From: Onthophagus taurus
Lineage: Eukaryota; Arthropoda; Insecta; Coleoptera; Scarabaeidae
Reading direction: 5' to 3'
Length of the DNA stretch: 64,000 nucleotides
Assembly: GCF_036711975.1 (NCBI RefSeq)
Contig: NC_091970.1
Location: forward strand, 6,703,501-6,767,500
Shown here: positions 21,313 through 33,215 of the stretch, piece by piece
Layout of the letters: each line of letters opens with the position of its first letter
How positions within the stretch are numbered: position 1 is the stretch's first letter
Position numbers and translations under genes: made by a program
The notes under the pieces: generated by a model
Told to the model about the DNA's origin: nothing
The model's database searches: none
Seen by the model: the letters and a program-made list of their open reading frames with translations, nothing else

Positions 21313-24300
21313 CAGGAGGGACTTTTTATGAATGCAGCAGAATCGATTATTTTTCGAGCGAAGAATATAGTCCTGATCCTAATGATTCTACTATGGCAAT
21401 ACCATGTAAGTATAGAATGCGCAAATTCTAATTAATAGATAACAAAACTTCTTGATTCGTTGATTTTTGACTACTTAATAACATCACTGATTGTTTTCTT
21501 CAACATCGTCGTGAATCTAAACACCTTCTTCAACGCCTGAGTCAAATTCTGCCAAAGTAGTCGTTTTGTAATTGACACTTCATGGCACTATTCCATTATC
21601 TGCAAAAAATAAGAAATTTGATTTAATGAAATTTTGACGTTTTCATCAATTTTCTTTTATAACTCATTAATTATATGTGATGGAAAAAAACTTTTCATAC
21701 AAAAAAGATTTAGAATTAACCCGTAAAATATATCAAATAAGTTATTTTATTCCATCGATCAGTAGTACCAACCCAACTCAAAAATAAAACCAAATTTTGA
21801 TGTTTTTGATCATTTTCGGCTATAACTTATTAATTGTGCATGATGGAGAATTATTTTTTAAACAAAAAATGTTTAGAATTGACTCATAAGACGTATTAAA
21901 TAAAGATAATTATTCCATCAATCAGCATTACCAACCCAATTTAAGAGTAATAGAAATTTTGACGTTTTCATCAATTTTCTTTTATAACTCATTAATTATA
22001 AGTGATGGAAAACAACTTTTCATACAAAAAAGATTTAGAATTAACCCATAAAACATATCCAATAAGTTATTTTATTCCATCGATCAGTAGTACCAACCTA
22101 ACTCAAAAATAAAACCAAATTTTGATGTTTTTGATCATTTTCGGTTATAACTTATTAATTGTGCATGATGGAGAATTATTTTTTAAACAAAAAATGTTTA
22201 GAATTGACTCATAAGACGCATTAAATAAAGATAATTATTCCATCAATCAGCATTACCAACCCAATTTAAGAAAAATAGAAATTTTGACGTTTTCATCAAT
22301 TTTCTTTTATAACTCATTAATTATATGTGATGGAAAAAAACTTTTCATACAAAAAAGATTTAGAATTAACCCGTAAAATATATCAAATAAGTTATTTTAT
22401 TCCATCGATCAGTAGTACCAACCCAACTCAAAAATAAAACCAAATTTTGATGTTTTTGATCATTTTCGGCTATAACTTATTAATTGTGCATGATGGAGAA
22501 TTATTTTTTAAACAAAAAATGTTTAGAATTGACTCATAAGACGTATTAAATAAAGATAATTATTCCATCAATCAGCATTACCAACCCAATTTAAGAGTAA
22601 TAGAAATTTTGACGTTTTCATCAATTTTCTTTTATAACTCATTAATTATAAGTGATGGAAAAAAACTTTTCATTCAAAAAAGATTTATAATTAACCCCTA
22701 AAACATATCCAATAAGTTATTTTATTCCATCGATCAGTAGTACCAACCCAACTCAAAAATAGAACCAAATTTTCATGTTTTTGATCATTTTCGGTTATAA
22801 CTTATTAATTGTGCATGATGGAGAATTATTTTTTAAACAAAAAATGTTTAGAATTGACTCATAAGACGTATTGAATAAAGATATTTACTCCATCAATCAG
22901 CATTACCAACCCAATTTAAGAGAAATAGAAATTTTGACGTTTTCATCAATTTTCTTTTATAACTCATTAATTATATGTGATGGAAAAAAACTTTTCATAC
23001 AAAAAAGATTTAGAATTAACCTGTAAAATATATCAAATAAGTTATTTTATTCCATCGATCAGTAGTACCAACCCAACTCAAAAATAAAACCAAATTTTGA
23101 TGTTTTTGATCATTTTCGGCTATAACTTATTAATTGTGCATGATGGAGCATTATTTTTTAAACAAAAAATGTTTAGAATTGACTCATAAGACGTATTTAA
23201 TAAAGATATTTGTTCCATCAATCAGCATTGCCAACCCAACTTAAAAGAAAAAGAAATTTTGACGTTTTCATCAATTTTCTTTTATAACTCATTAATTATA
23301 TGTGATGGAAAAAAACTTTTTATACAAAAAAGATTTAGAAGTAATCCATAAAATATATCAAATAAGTTATTTTATTCCATCGATCAGTAGTACCAACTCA
23401 CCACAAAAATATAACCAAATTTTGATGTTTTTGATCATTTTCGGTTATAACTTATTAATTGTGCATGATGGGGAATTATTTTTTAAACAAAAAATGTTTA
23501 GAATTGACTCATAAGACGTATTAAATAAAGATAATTATTCCATCAATTAGCATTACCAACCCAAATTAAGAAAAATAGAAATTTTGACGTTTTCATTAAT
23601 TTTCTTTTATAACTCATTAATTTTATGTGTTGGAAAACAACTTTTCATACAAAAAAGATTTAGAAGTAATCCATAAAATATATCCAATAAGTTATTTTAT
23701 TCCATCGATCAGTAGTACCAACTCACCACAAAAATAAAACCAAATTTTGATGTTTTTGATCATTTTCGGTTATAACTTATTAATTGTGCATGATGGAGAA
23801 TTATTTTTTAAACAAAAAATGTTTAAAATTGACTCATAAGACGTATTGTATATACATATCTATTCCATCAATCAGCATTACCAACCCAACTTAAGAGAAA
23901 TAGAAATTTTGACGTTTTCATCAATTTTCTTTTATAACTCATTAATTATAAGTGATGGAAAAAAACTTTTCATTCAAAAAAGATTTATAATTAACCCCTA
24001 AAACATATCCAATAAGTTATTTTATTCCATCGATCAGTAGTACCAACCCAACTCAAAAATAGAACCAAATTTTCATGTTTTTGATCATTTTCGGTTATAA
24101 CTTATTAATTGTGCATGATGGAGAATTATTTTTTAAACAAAAAATGTTTAGAATTGACTCATAAGACGTATTGAATAAAGATATTTACTCCATCAATCAG
24201 CATTACCAACCCAATTTAAGAGAAATAGAAATTTTGACGTTTTCATCAATTTTCTTTTATAACTCATTAATTATATGTGATGGAAAAAACCTTTCATACA

Positions 24301-27300
24301 AAAAAGATTTAGAATTAACCTGTAAAATATATCAAATAAGTTATTTTATTCCATCGATCAGTAGTACCAACCCAACTCAAAAATAAAACCAAATTTTGAT
24401 GTTTTTGATCATTTTCGGCTATAACTTATTAATTGTGCATGATGGAGAATTATTTTTTAAACAAAAAATGTTTAGAATTGACTCATAAGACGTATTAAAT
24501 AAAGATAATTATTCCATCAATCAGCATTACCAACCCAATTTAAGAGTAATAGAAATTTTGACGTTTTCATCAATTTTCTTTTATAACTCATTAATTATAA
24601 GTGATGGAAAAAAACTTTTCATTCAAAAAAGATTTATAATTAACCCCTAAAACATATCCAATAAGTTATTTTATTCCATCGATCAGTAGTACCAACCCAA
24701 CTCAAAAATAGAACCAAATTTTCATGTTTTTGATGATTTTCGGTTATAACTTATTAATTGTGCATGATGGAGAATTATTTTTTAAACAAAAAATGTTTAG
24801 AATTGACTCATAAGACGTATTGAATAAAGATATTTACTCCATCAATCAGCATTACCAACCCAATTTAAGAGAAATAGAAATTTTGACGTTTTCATCAATT
24901 TTCTTTTATAACTCATTAATTATATGTGATGGAAAAAAACTTTTCATACAAAAAAGATTTAGAATTAACCTGTAAAATATATCAAATAAGTTATTTTATT
25001 CCATCGATCAGTAGTACCAACCCAACTCAAAAATAAAACCAAATTTTGATGTTTTTGATCATTTTCGGCTATAACTTATTAATTGTGCATGATGGAGAAT
25101 TATTTTTTAAACAAAAAATGTTTAGAATTGACTCATAAGACGTATTTAATAAAGATATTTGTTCCATCAATCAGCATTGCCAACCCAACTTAAAAGAAAA
25201 AGAAATTTTGACGTTTTCATCAATTTTCTTTTATAACTCATTAATTATATGTGATGCAAAAAAAATTTTTATACAAAAAAGATTTAGAAGTAATCCATAA
25301 AATATATCAAATAAGTTATTTTATTCCATCGATCAGTAGTACCAACTCACCACAAAAATATAACCAAATTTTGATGTTTTTGATCATTTTCGGTTATAAC
25401 TTATTAATTGTGCATGATGGGGAATTATTTTTTAAACAAAAAATGTTTAGAATTGACTCATAAGACGTATTAAATAAAGATAATTATTCCATCAATTAGC
25501 ATTACCAACCCAAATTAAGAAAAATAGAAATTTTGACGTTTTCATTAATTTTCTTTTATAACTCATTAATTTTATGTGATGGAAAACAACTTTTCATACA
25601 AAAAAGATTTAGAAGTAATCCATAAAATATATCCAATAAGTTATTTTATTCCATCGATCAGTAGTACCAACTCACCACAAAAATAAAACCAAATTTTGAT
25701 GTTTTTGATCATTTTCGGTTATAACTTATTAATTGTGCATGATGGAGAATTATTTTTTAAACAAAAAATGTTTAGAATTGACTCATAAGACGTATTGTAT
25801 ATACATATCTATTCCATCAATCAGCATTACCAACCCAACTTAAGAGAAATAGAAATTTTGACGTTTTCATCATTTTCCTTTATAACTCATTAATTATATG
25901 TGATGGAAAAAAACTTTTTATACAAAAAAGATTTAGAAATAATCCATAAAATATATCAAATAAGTTATTTTATTCCATCGATCAGTAGTACCAACCCAAC
26001 TCAAAAATAAAACCAAATTTTGATGTTTTTGATCATTTTCGGCTATAACTTATTAATTGTGCATGATGGAGAATTATTTTTTAAACAAAAAATGTTTTGA
26101 ATTGACTCATAAGACGTATTAAATAAAGATATTTATTCCATCATTCAGCATTACCAACCCAACTTAATATAAATAGAAATTTTGAGGTTTTCATCAATTT
26201 TCTTTTATAACTCATTAATTATATGTGATGGAAAAAAACTTTTCATACAAAAAAGATTTAGAAGTAATCCATAAAATATATCGAATAAGTTATTTTATTC
26301 CATCGATCAGTAGTACCAACCCAACTCAAAAATAAAACCAAATTTTGACGTTTTTGATCATTTTCGGTTATAACTTATTAATTGTGCATGATGGAAAATT
26401 ATTTTTTAAACAAAAAATGTTTAGAATTGACTCATAAGACGTATTGAATAAAGATATTTACTCCATCAATCAGCATTACCAACCCAATTTAAGAGAAATA
26501 GAAATTTTGACGTTTTCATCAATTTTCTTTTATAACTCATTAATTATATGTGATGGAAAAAAACTTTTCATACAAAAAAGATTTAGAAATAATCCATAAA
26601 ATATATCAAATAAATTATTTTATTCCATCGATCAGTAGTACCAACCCAACTCAAAAATATAACCAAATTTTGATGTTTTTGATCATTTTCGGTTATAACT
26701 TATTAATTGTGCATGATGGGGAATTATTTTTTAAACAAAAAATGTTTAGAATTGACTCATAAGACGTATTGAATAAAGATATTTACTCCATCAATCAGCA
26801 TTACCAACCCAATTTAAAAGAAATAGAAATTTTGACGTTTTCATCAATTTTCTTTTATAACTCATTAATTATATGTGATGGAAAAAAACTTTTCATACAA
26901 AAAAGATTTAGAAATAATCAATAAAATATATCAAATAAATTATTTTATTCCATCGATCAGTAGTACCAACTCACCACAAAAATATAACCAAATTTTGATG
27001 TTTTTGATCATTTTCGGTTATAACTTATTAATTGTGCATGATGGAGAATTATTTTTTAAACAAAAAATGTTTAGAATTGACTCATAAGACGTATTGAATA
27101 AAGATATTTACTCCATCAATCAGCATTACCAACCCAATTTAAGAGAAATAGAAATTTTGACGTTTTCGTCAATTTTCTTTTATAACTCATTAATTATATC
27201 TGATGGAAAAAAATTTTCATACAAAAAAGATTTAGAATTAACCCGTAAAATATATCAAATAAGTTATTTTATTCCATCGATCAGTAGTACCCACCCAACT

Positions 27301-30099
27301 CAAAAATAAAACCAAATTTTGATGTTTTTGATCATTTTCGGCTATAATTTATTAATTGTGCATGATGGAGAATTATTTTTTAAACAAAAAATATTTAGAA
27401 TTGACTCATAAGACGTATTAAATAAAGATATTTACTCCATCAATCAGCATTGCCAACCCAATTTAAGAGAAATAGAAATTTTGACGTTTTCATCAATTTT
27501 CTTTTATAACTCATTAATTATATCTGATGGAAAAAAACTTTTCATACAAAAAAGATTTAGAATTAACCCGTAAAATATATCAAATAAGTTATTTTATTCC
27601 ATCGATCAGTAGTACTAACCCAACTCAAAGATAAAACCAAATTTTGACGTTTTTGATCATTTTCGGTTATAACTTATTAATTGTGCATGATGGAGAATTA
27701 TTTTTTAAACAAAAAATGTTTAGAATTGACTCATAAGACGTATTGTATATACATATCTATTCCATCAATCAGCATTACCAACCCAACTTAAGAGAAATAG
27801 AAATTTTGACGTTTTCATCATTTTCCTTTATAACTCATTAATTATATGTGATGGAAAAAAACTTTTTATACAAAAAAGATTTAGAAATAATCCATAAAAT
27901 ATATCAAATAAGTTATTTTATTCCATCGATCAGTAGTACCAACCCAACTCAAAAATATAACCAAATTTTGATGTTTTTGATCATTTTCGGCTATAACTTA
28001 TTAATTGTGCATGATGGAGAATTATTTTTTAAACAAAAAATGTTTAGAATTGACTCATAAGACGTATTGAATAAAGATATTTACTCCATCAATCAACATT
28101 ACCAGCCCAATTTAAGAGAAATAGAAATTTTGACGTTTTCATCAATTTTCTCTTATAACTGATTAATTATATCTGATGGAAAAAAACTTTTTATACAAAA
28201 AGATTTGGAAACAATCCATAAAATATATCAAATAAGTTATTTTATTCCATCGATCAGTAGTACCAACCCAACTCAAAAATAAAACCAAATTTTGATGTTT
28301 TTGATCATTTTCGGTTATAACTTATTAATTGTGCATGATGGAGAATTATTTTTTAAACAAAAAATGTTTAAAATTGACTCATAAGACGTATTGATACCAC
28401 TTTATCAGTTTGTACTCCGCAAATTCTAACCAATCCAGTTAATGAAATTAATGATCTAATCTTGAATTGTTTCATAATACGCATTAGGTTTGTTTATCAT
28501 TGGGATAATATTAATTACATTAACCAAGGGATGATTTCGCAACGTCGTCGCAGAGTCGATTTATGCCCTAAATAATATACAATTCTCGTTTCTGTTTGTC
28601 AAACAGTACCGAGTATTGATGTAGCAGCGCTCTAGTACGCATTTACCTATATTACAAACGGAGGGAAATTGACTTTTGCTATCTACTAACAACGTTTCGA
28701 TTCAATTTTGCGATTTATATGAATACAACTCCATCTCATTTCCTCCCCGGCTATTATGCCATTAAAATTTAAAATGTTCAAAAACGACAACATAAATCGA
28801 AAATACATATTAAACGTTTTTTATCGTTATTTCGATCGTTAAAAATTGGGGTGAAAAAAAGAACGGAATAAACGCACCCCTAATTCTTTCGAGCCAGGAA
28901 TTAATTACCGTATAATCTGCTAATTTATATACAGGCCGGGCCCAATTAATGTTGGCCACTTAAAGAGAGTTACGCTTATCCCGCTAATCCTTAGGTGATA
29001 TATTCTTTTTTGTTGTGCAGATGCCGTCACCAAGTCCGCCGGGTTTTTCGTCGTAGCCACTTTGCTCCTATGCTGCAGTTACTGCTGCTGCATAATTGGG
29101 CATTGCGCTAAACACCGTGGCCTTTACACCTTTATCTCGGGAGTTCTTTTCATAATCACAGGTAAATTAAAATTTGTTACCATTTAAATTAATTAATGTT
29201 ATTTTTTGATAGGTTTATCGATGTTAACCGGCCTCGTAATATACATCTCACTTTTTAAAGCGGAAATCGGAGGAAAACTTCGACCTGTATCTCTTCTTCA
29301 ACCGCCGATTTTCACATACAGATATGGTTATTCTTTCGCCCTATTCCTCGTTGGATTTATAAGTTGTCAAATAACGGGGATCAGTACGATTTTCCTTTTT
29401 ATACATCGCATGCAAGCTTCGTACCGGATCGAAAACGGGCAGGAAACGGGGAAGTTCCACGTCCCAGCTCCCAGTAACTATTGCCACGTAGATTCCAACT
29501 CGATTTATTGTAGACGGCATCCGAATGCTTACATCAATTCGAATAGTATCAGGATTCCCACGAATTATCCACCACCAGCTCATCAAAAACGATTTTTCTT
29601 CAGCAAAGAACCACTGCCTGAATCACCGTGTAGTTTACATAGACATCAATCTTTAAATAGTGGAAATTCTTTAAAGGATGTTTCGGGTAAGGAATCTAAA
29701 AAAGAAATAAATGAATTATAATAAATAATTTTTTGTGTAGGATTTTATGATTTCCCTCCACCTCCAACGATAAGTTACCAATTCAATGAGCCATTTTCCG
29801 GCCCGGAACAGCGATTTAATCATCGATTATCAAGGGATGTAACAACAAATACGGTGTCGACGACGGCGGACGTCGTGACGTCTTGTGATGAAGATTTTCT
29901 GCAGGACAACTTCGTGGATTACTCTCCAAGCGTCCAACACGATGTTGAGTTCGTGACCTTTGACCTGGACAGACCACTGGTCGTCCGCGCTCATAGTAAC
30001 GTCTCGATAAATTCGAATTGCGGTGATTTACCAACGCCACCCCTCCGCAAAGATTACACCACCAATTTCGATCCACTAAGAAGGACTACTCCCGTATAA
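21313..30099 (+). CDS. Stg1: Stargazin-like (CACNG/TARP family) membrane protein, last four coding exons
   Basis: Exons 21313(or 21316)-21405, 29021-29161, 29213-29686 and 29741-30099; all junctions are GT-AG and keep frame. The family comprises four-TM auxiliary subunits of AMPA-type glutamate receptors and calcium channels at synapses. The first exon gives the extracellular CSRIDYFSSEEYSPDPND segment ending MAIPY. The next encode TM2 (FFVVATLLLCC), TM3 (GVLFIITG-LSMLTGLVIYIS, then LFKAEIGGKLRP) and TM4 (YGYSFALFLVGF). A long cytoplasmic tail with FYDFPPPPT ends in RRTTPV, the PDZ ligand known from mammalian stargazin. The N-terminus, TM1 and GLW motif lie upstream and were not found. The 7.6 kb intron holds a satellite array. 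The acceptor at 21312/21315 is NAGNAG. Confidence 0.92.
21631..28390. repeat. 325-bp dimeric satellite array, ~21 units, in the stargazin-like intron
   Basis: The marker TTTTGACGTTTTCATCAATT recurs every 325 bp (21636, 21961, 22286 and so on). Each unit is two diverged ~162 bp halves: A has TAACTCATTAATTATATGTG and CCATCGATCAGTAGTACCAA, B has TAACTTATTAATTGTGCATG and CCATCAATCAGCATTACCAA. Rare variants recur at about 1,950 bp: GTATTGTATATACATATC at about 23843, 25794 and 27741, and TTAAAAGAAAAAGAAATTTTG at about 23240 and 25191. So a six-dimer higher-order repeat is superimposed. The 70-residue open frames repeated in it are artefacts. The flanking 28391-29020 is ordinary intron. Confidence 0.95.
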
Positions 30100-30156
30100 A
30101 ATGTGATTATAACCCGAAAAATTCGAGGTGCGGGTTAAAACAACTAAAAAAGAATC

Positions 30157-30227
30157 AATAAAATCGATTAAATTAAAAAAACAAAGATTAAATAAGTGAG
30201 AATTGTTAAAGAAAAAGTTTTAATAAA
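30157..30227 (+). terminator. Candidate polyadenylation signals of the stargazin-like gene
   Basis: AATAAA occurs at 30157-30162 and 30222-30227, 58 and 123 bp after the stop codon, followed by A/T-rich sequence. The next few hundred bases contain further AATAAA words, so the true end is uncertain. Confidence 0.5.
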
Positions 30228-30239
30228 GCCATGTTTATT

Positions 30240-31390
30240 CATAACGGTATTAGGAAGATTGCTTATTAACCCAAAGAAATTAATAAAAACTATGTATAAA
30301 AATTAATATCGAATAAATTAAGAGAAAAAAATGTTAAAAGATTAAAAATAAATATCCTATATAAAATTTAAACCTGAAAAATGCGTTGAAATCAAAAAAA
30401 GAGAGAATAAAATATGATAAAAGTGACCCCGAAAGCGAATCGTAAAATGTAAATGTAATTACCAGACATATCCGCATCAAAACTATTAAATTATTCATAG
30501 CCAAACCAAAAGGATAATGTTGTCAATTTTATACCCAAAATAAAAAAAAAAACATTGTTGTATATAATACTATTAACGTTATGAACTGTTGTTTCGTTTT
30601 TGTGTTGTATTGGAAATAATATTGAATACAATCGTCCAAAAAAAAAGTATTCCTTATTATATGTGAAATGTATTTGAAAAACACCGAGAAGACATTAATT
30701 TGCTCGTTGTAAAAGGACCAGAATAAAATTATTTCTCAAAGAATCATTTTATTATATTAATCAAAATATTAAATTCCTTTAAAAAATCCTTCAAAGCTTT
30801 GTCATCAAGTTCTTCAAAGATATTTTTGAACCAGGACTATACATTAGATTAGTTTATCATTTAATGGATACTATGTATGGTGATTATAAGATAATGTAAA
30901 TAAATTTTGCCAATAAAGAATCAGGTTATGGTTGGTTGTTCTTCCAGTTGAGTATTGAAGTTTGGTTCAAAATAAAAAAAATGCTAAACTAAAATAGAAA
31001 GACAAACACTTAAATGGATTAATCTTCTGCAAACCACAGGCCTAGTGAATCAACTTATGGTGAAGTTGGAAGGACAAGATGCAGAAGATTATCACATTTA
31101 TTTTGTTTTTAATTAATCACAGGGCTTTCGTGATTAATACATACGATATAATTATAATTTGAGATTTGGTACTGCAGTTTTGTATCAAAGTTGAATTTTT
31201 GAAAAATTGAGTTTTCCATAACCATGCTATCTTCACCATTGTTGGTTGACACCTAGCCCAGCTAGCGTAGTTTGCTGCCTTATATTGCAATAATTCTTTC
31301 CATTCTCTCTCCCAAGTATTGTATATTTCCTTTTCCAACATTCTAACTACATAATGTGTCCTTCGGGAACCTTAATCTCCTTCATTTCAA
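30240..31390. other. Intergenic, no gene recognised
   Basis: AT-rich flank after the stargazin-like gene. A small minus frame at 31117-31341 contains NTWEREWKELLQYKAANYAS; it resembles a degraded retroelement fragment, but I cannot place it. An inverted repeat AATCTTCTGCA ... TGCAGAAGATT lies at about 31020-31090. Confidence 0.35.
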
Positions 31391-31394
31391 ATAG

Positions 31395-32760
31395 GTTATA
31401 TCTGTCAAGTATAATAATTTAGTTTTGCTTTTTATCAAAAGATGGCGTAAAAGATAAACTTAAAAAAGCTTTGTAAAAATGATTAAAATGCGAAAACGTG
31501 AAAAATCAATTTAAAAACTTAGCTTACAACGTCCATTTAATGATTCTTTTCTTATATTCAACCCTACAAATAAAGTAAAGTTATTTAGTTTGATACAATT
31601 TTTAAAACATTTATCTTACCGGCAGTTTTAAAAAGAAAGCTTCATCATTTTTACTGTGTTTTTATCAGTAATGATGCACAACTTGCAATGATTTAGAATA
31701 CTTTATTTTTCTCCTTTTCTGGTAAAGCCCACATAACATCTTTTCAGAGGCGAAATTTAACCTGTAAGTAGGTAACCTAACCTATAAGTTCAAAGCGTTA
31801 TAAACAATAAAGAAAAATACACTTTGTAAAACTTTTTTGGAAATGAGGAGCACTTTCTTGCTTAAAAATAAATTATAATTAATAATTATATATATCTTTC
31901 AAGTATAAGAATTTAGTTTTGGTTTTCATCAAAAGATGGCGCTCGATAAACTTAAAAAGGCTTTGTAAAAATAATTAAAATGCGGAAACGTGAAAAATCA
32001 ATTTAAAAACTTACTTATAAAGTCCATTTACTGAGTTTTTCTTATATTAAACCCTACAAATAAAGTAAAGTTATTTAAAGTTAAAGTTATGTAAAGTTTG
32101 ATACAATTTTTAAAACACTTATCTTAGCTTTAAAAAGAAAGCTTTATCAACAAATCGGTCATTTTACTGCGTTTTTATCAGTAATGATACGCAACTTGCA
32201 GTGATTTAGAATACTTTATTTTTCTCCTTTTCTGGTAAAGCCCACATAACATCTTTTCAGAGGCGAAATTTAACCTATAAGTAGGTAACCTAACCTATAA
32301 GTTCAAAGCGTTATAAACAATAAAGAAAAATACACTTTGTAAAACTTTTTTGGAAATGAGGAGCACTTTCTTGCTTAAAAATAAATTATAATTAATGATT
32401 ATATATCTTTCAAGTATAAGAATTTAGTTCTCATTTTTACCAAAAGATGGCGCTCGAATCAATTTAAAAACTTACTTATAAAGTCCATTTAATGATTTTT
32501 TTTATATTAAACCCTACAAATAAAGTAAAGTTATTTAGTTGGATACAATTTTTAAAACACTTATCTTACCGGCTGCTTTAAAAAGAAAGCTTTATCAACA
32601 AATCGGTCATTTTACTGCGTTTTTATCAGTAATGATGCACAACTTGCAATGATTTAGAATATTTTATTTTTCTCTTTTTCTGGTAAAGCCCAAATAACAT
32701 CTTTTCAGGGGCTAAACTTCACCTATAAGTTCAAAGCGTTGTAAACTTCACTTCTTAGCT
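31395..32760. repeat. Three tandem copies of a ~500-bp repeat
   Basis: Copies begin near 31398, 31895 and 32404 with CAAGTATAAGAATTTAGTT-like sequence. They share AAAAGATGGCGCTCG, ACCCTACAAATAAAGTAAAG, TTTTTATCAGTAATGATGCA and GTAGGTAACCTAACCTATAA. The third copy has internal deletions. No coding potential was seen. Confidence 0.85.
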
Positions 32761-33215
32761 AAAAAATAAAGTATAATTAGTACATATATAATAAAGAACC
32801 CATTTTTAGATGCCTCAAAGATTTGTCATAACCAGAGAACACCATAGTTTTTAATCTTTGGAGTCTCACGTATTCTCCTTAATAATAACAGAGATATTTA
32901 GTCACTTTTAAAAGAGTTAACTTCTCATTGGGTTGAATTAAAATTAGTAACAAGGTTTCATTGAAAAGAAAAACTAAATTGTAGAGATGATTCCTTTTTG
33001 AACTAAACTAACTGGTTTAATGGAGCCACTAATCATTCTGGAATTATATTTAGAACTGAACTAAATCTGGCCATATTAAGATCAAAGTACTTTTGTAGGT
33101 GTAAAAAATAAACGTATAATTAATAATAAATTCACATAAGATATATTTTTTCGATTTTTTTTAAAATAACAAGATACAATGTAACACTTAGATTTTAAAA
33201 TTGAATTATTATTAC

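Noticed and set aside
23302..28060. Recurrent ~70-codon open frames (starting MMEKNF or MMQKKF) across the 325-bp array
   Set aside because: They appear because repeat units share a frame; other units carry stops in the same place, and the sequence is intronic and A/T-driven.
15635..28390. CRISPR-like array
   Set aside because: Units are 130-325 bp with no short conserved repeat/unique spacer pattern; these are eukaryotic satellites.
21417..28440. GCGCAAATTCTAATTAA near 21420 and CCGCAAATTCTAACCAA near 28417 as a target duplication around the satellite
   Set aside because: The match is imperfect and not adjacent to the array edges, so it may be chance.
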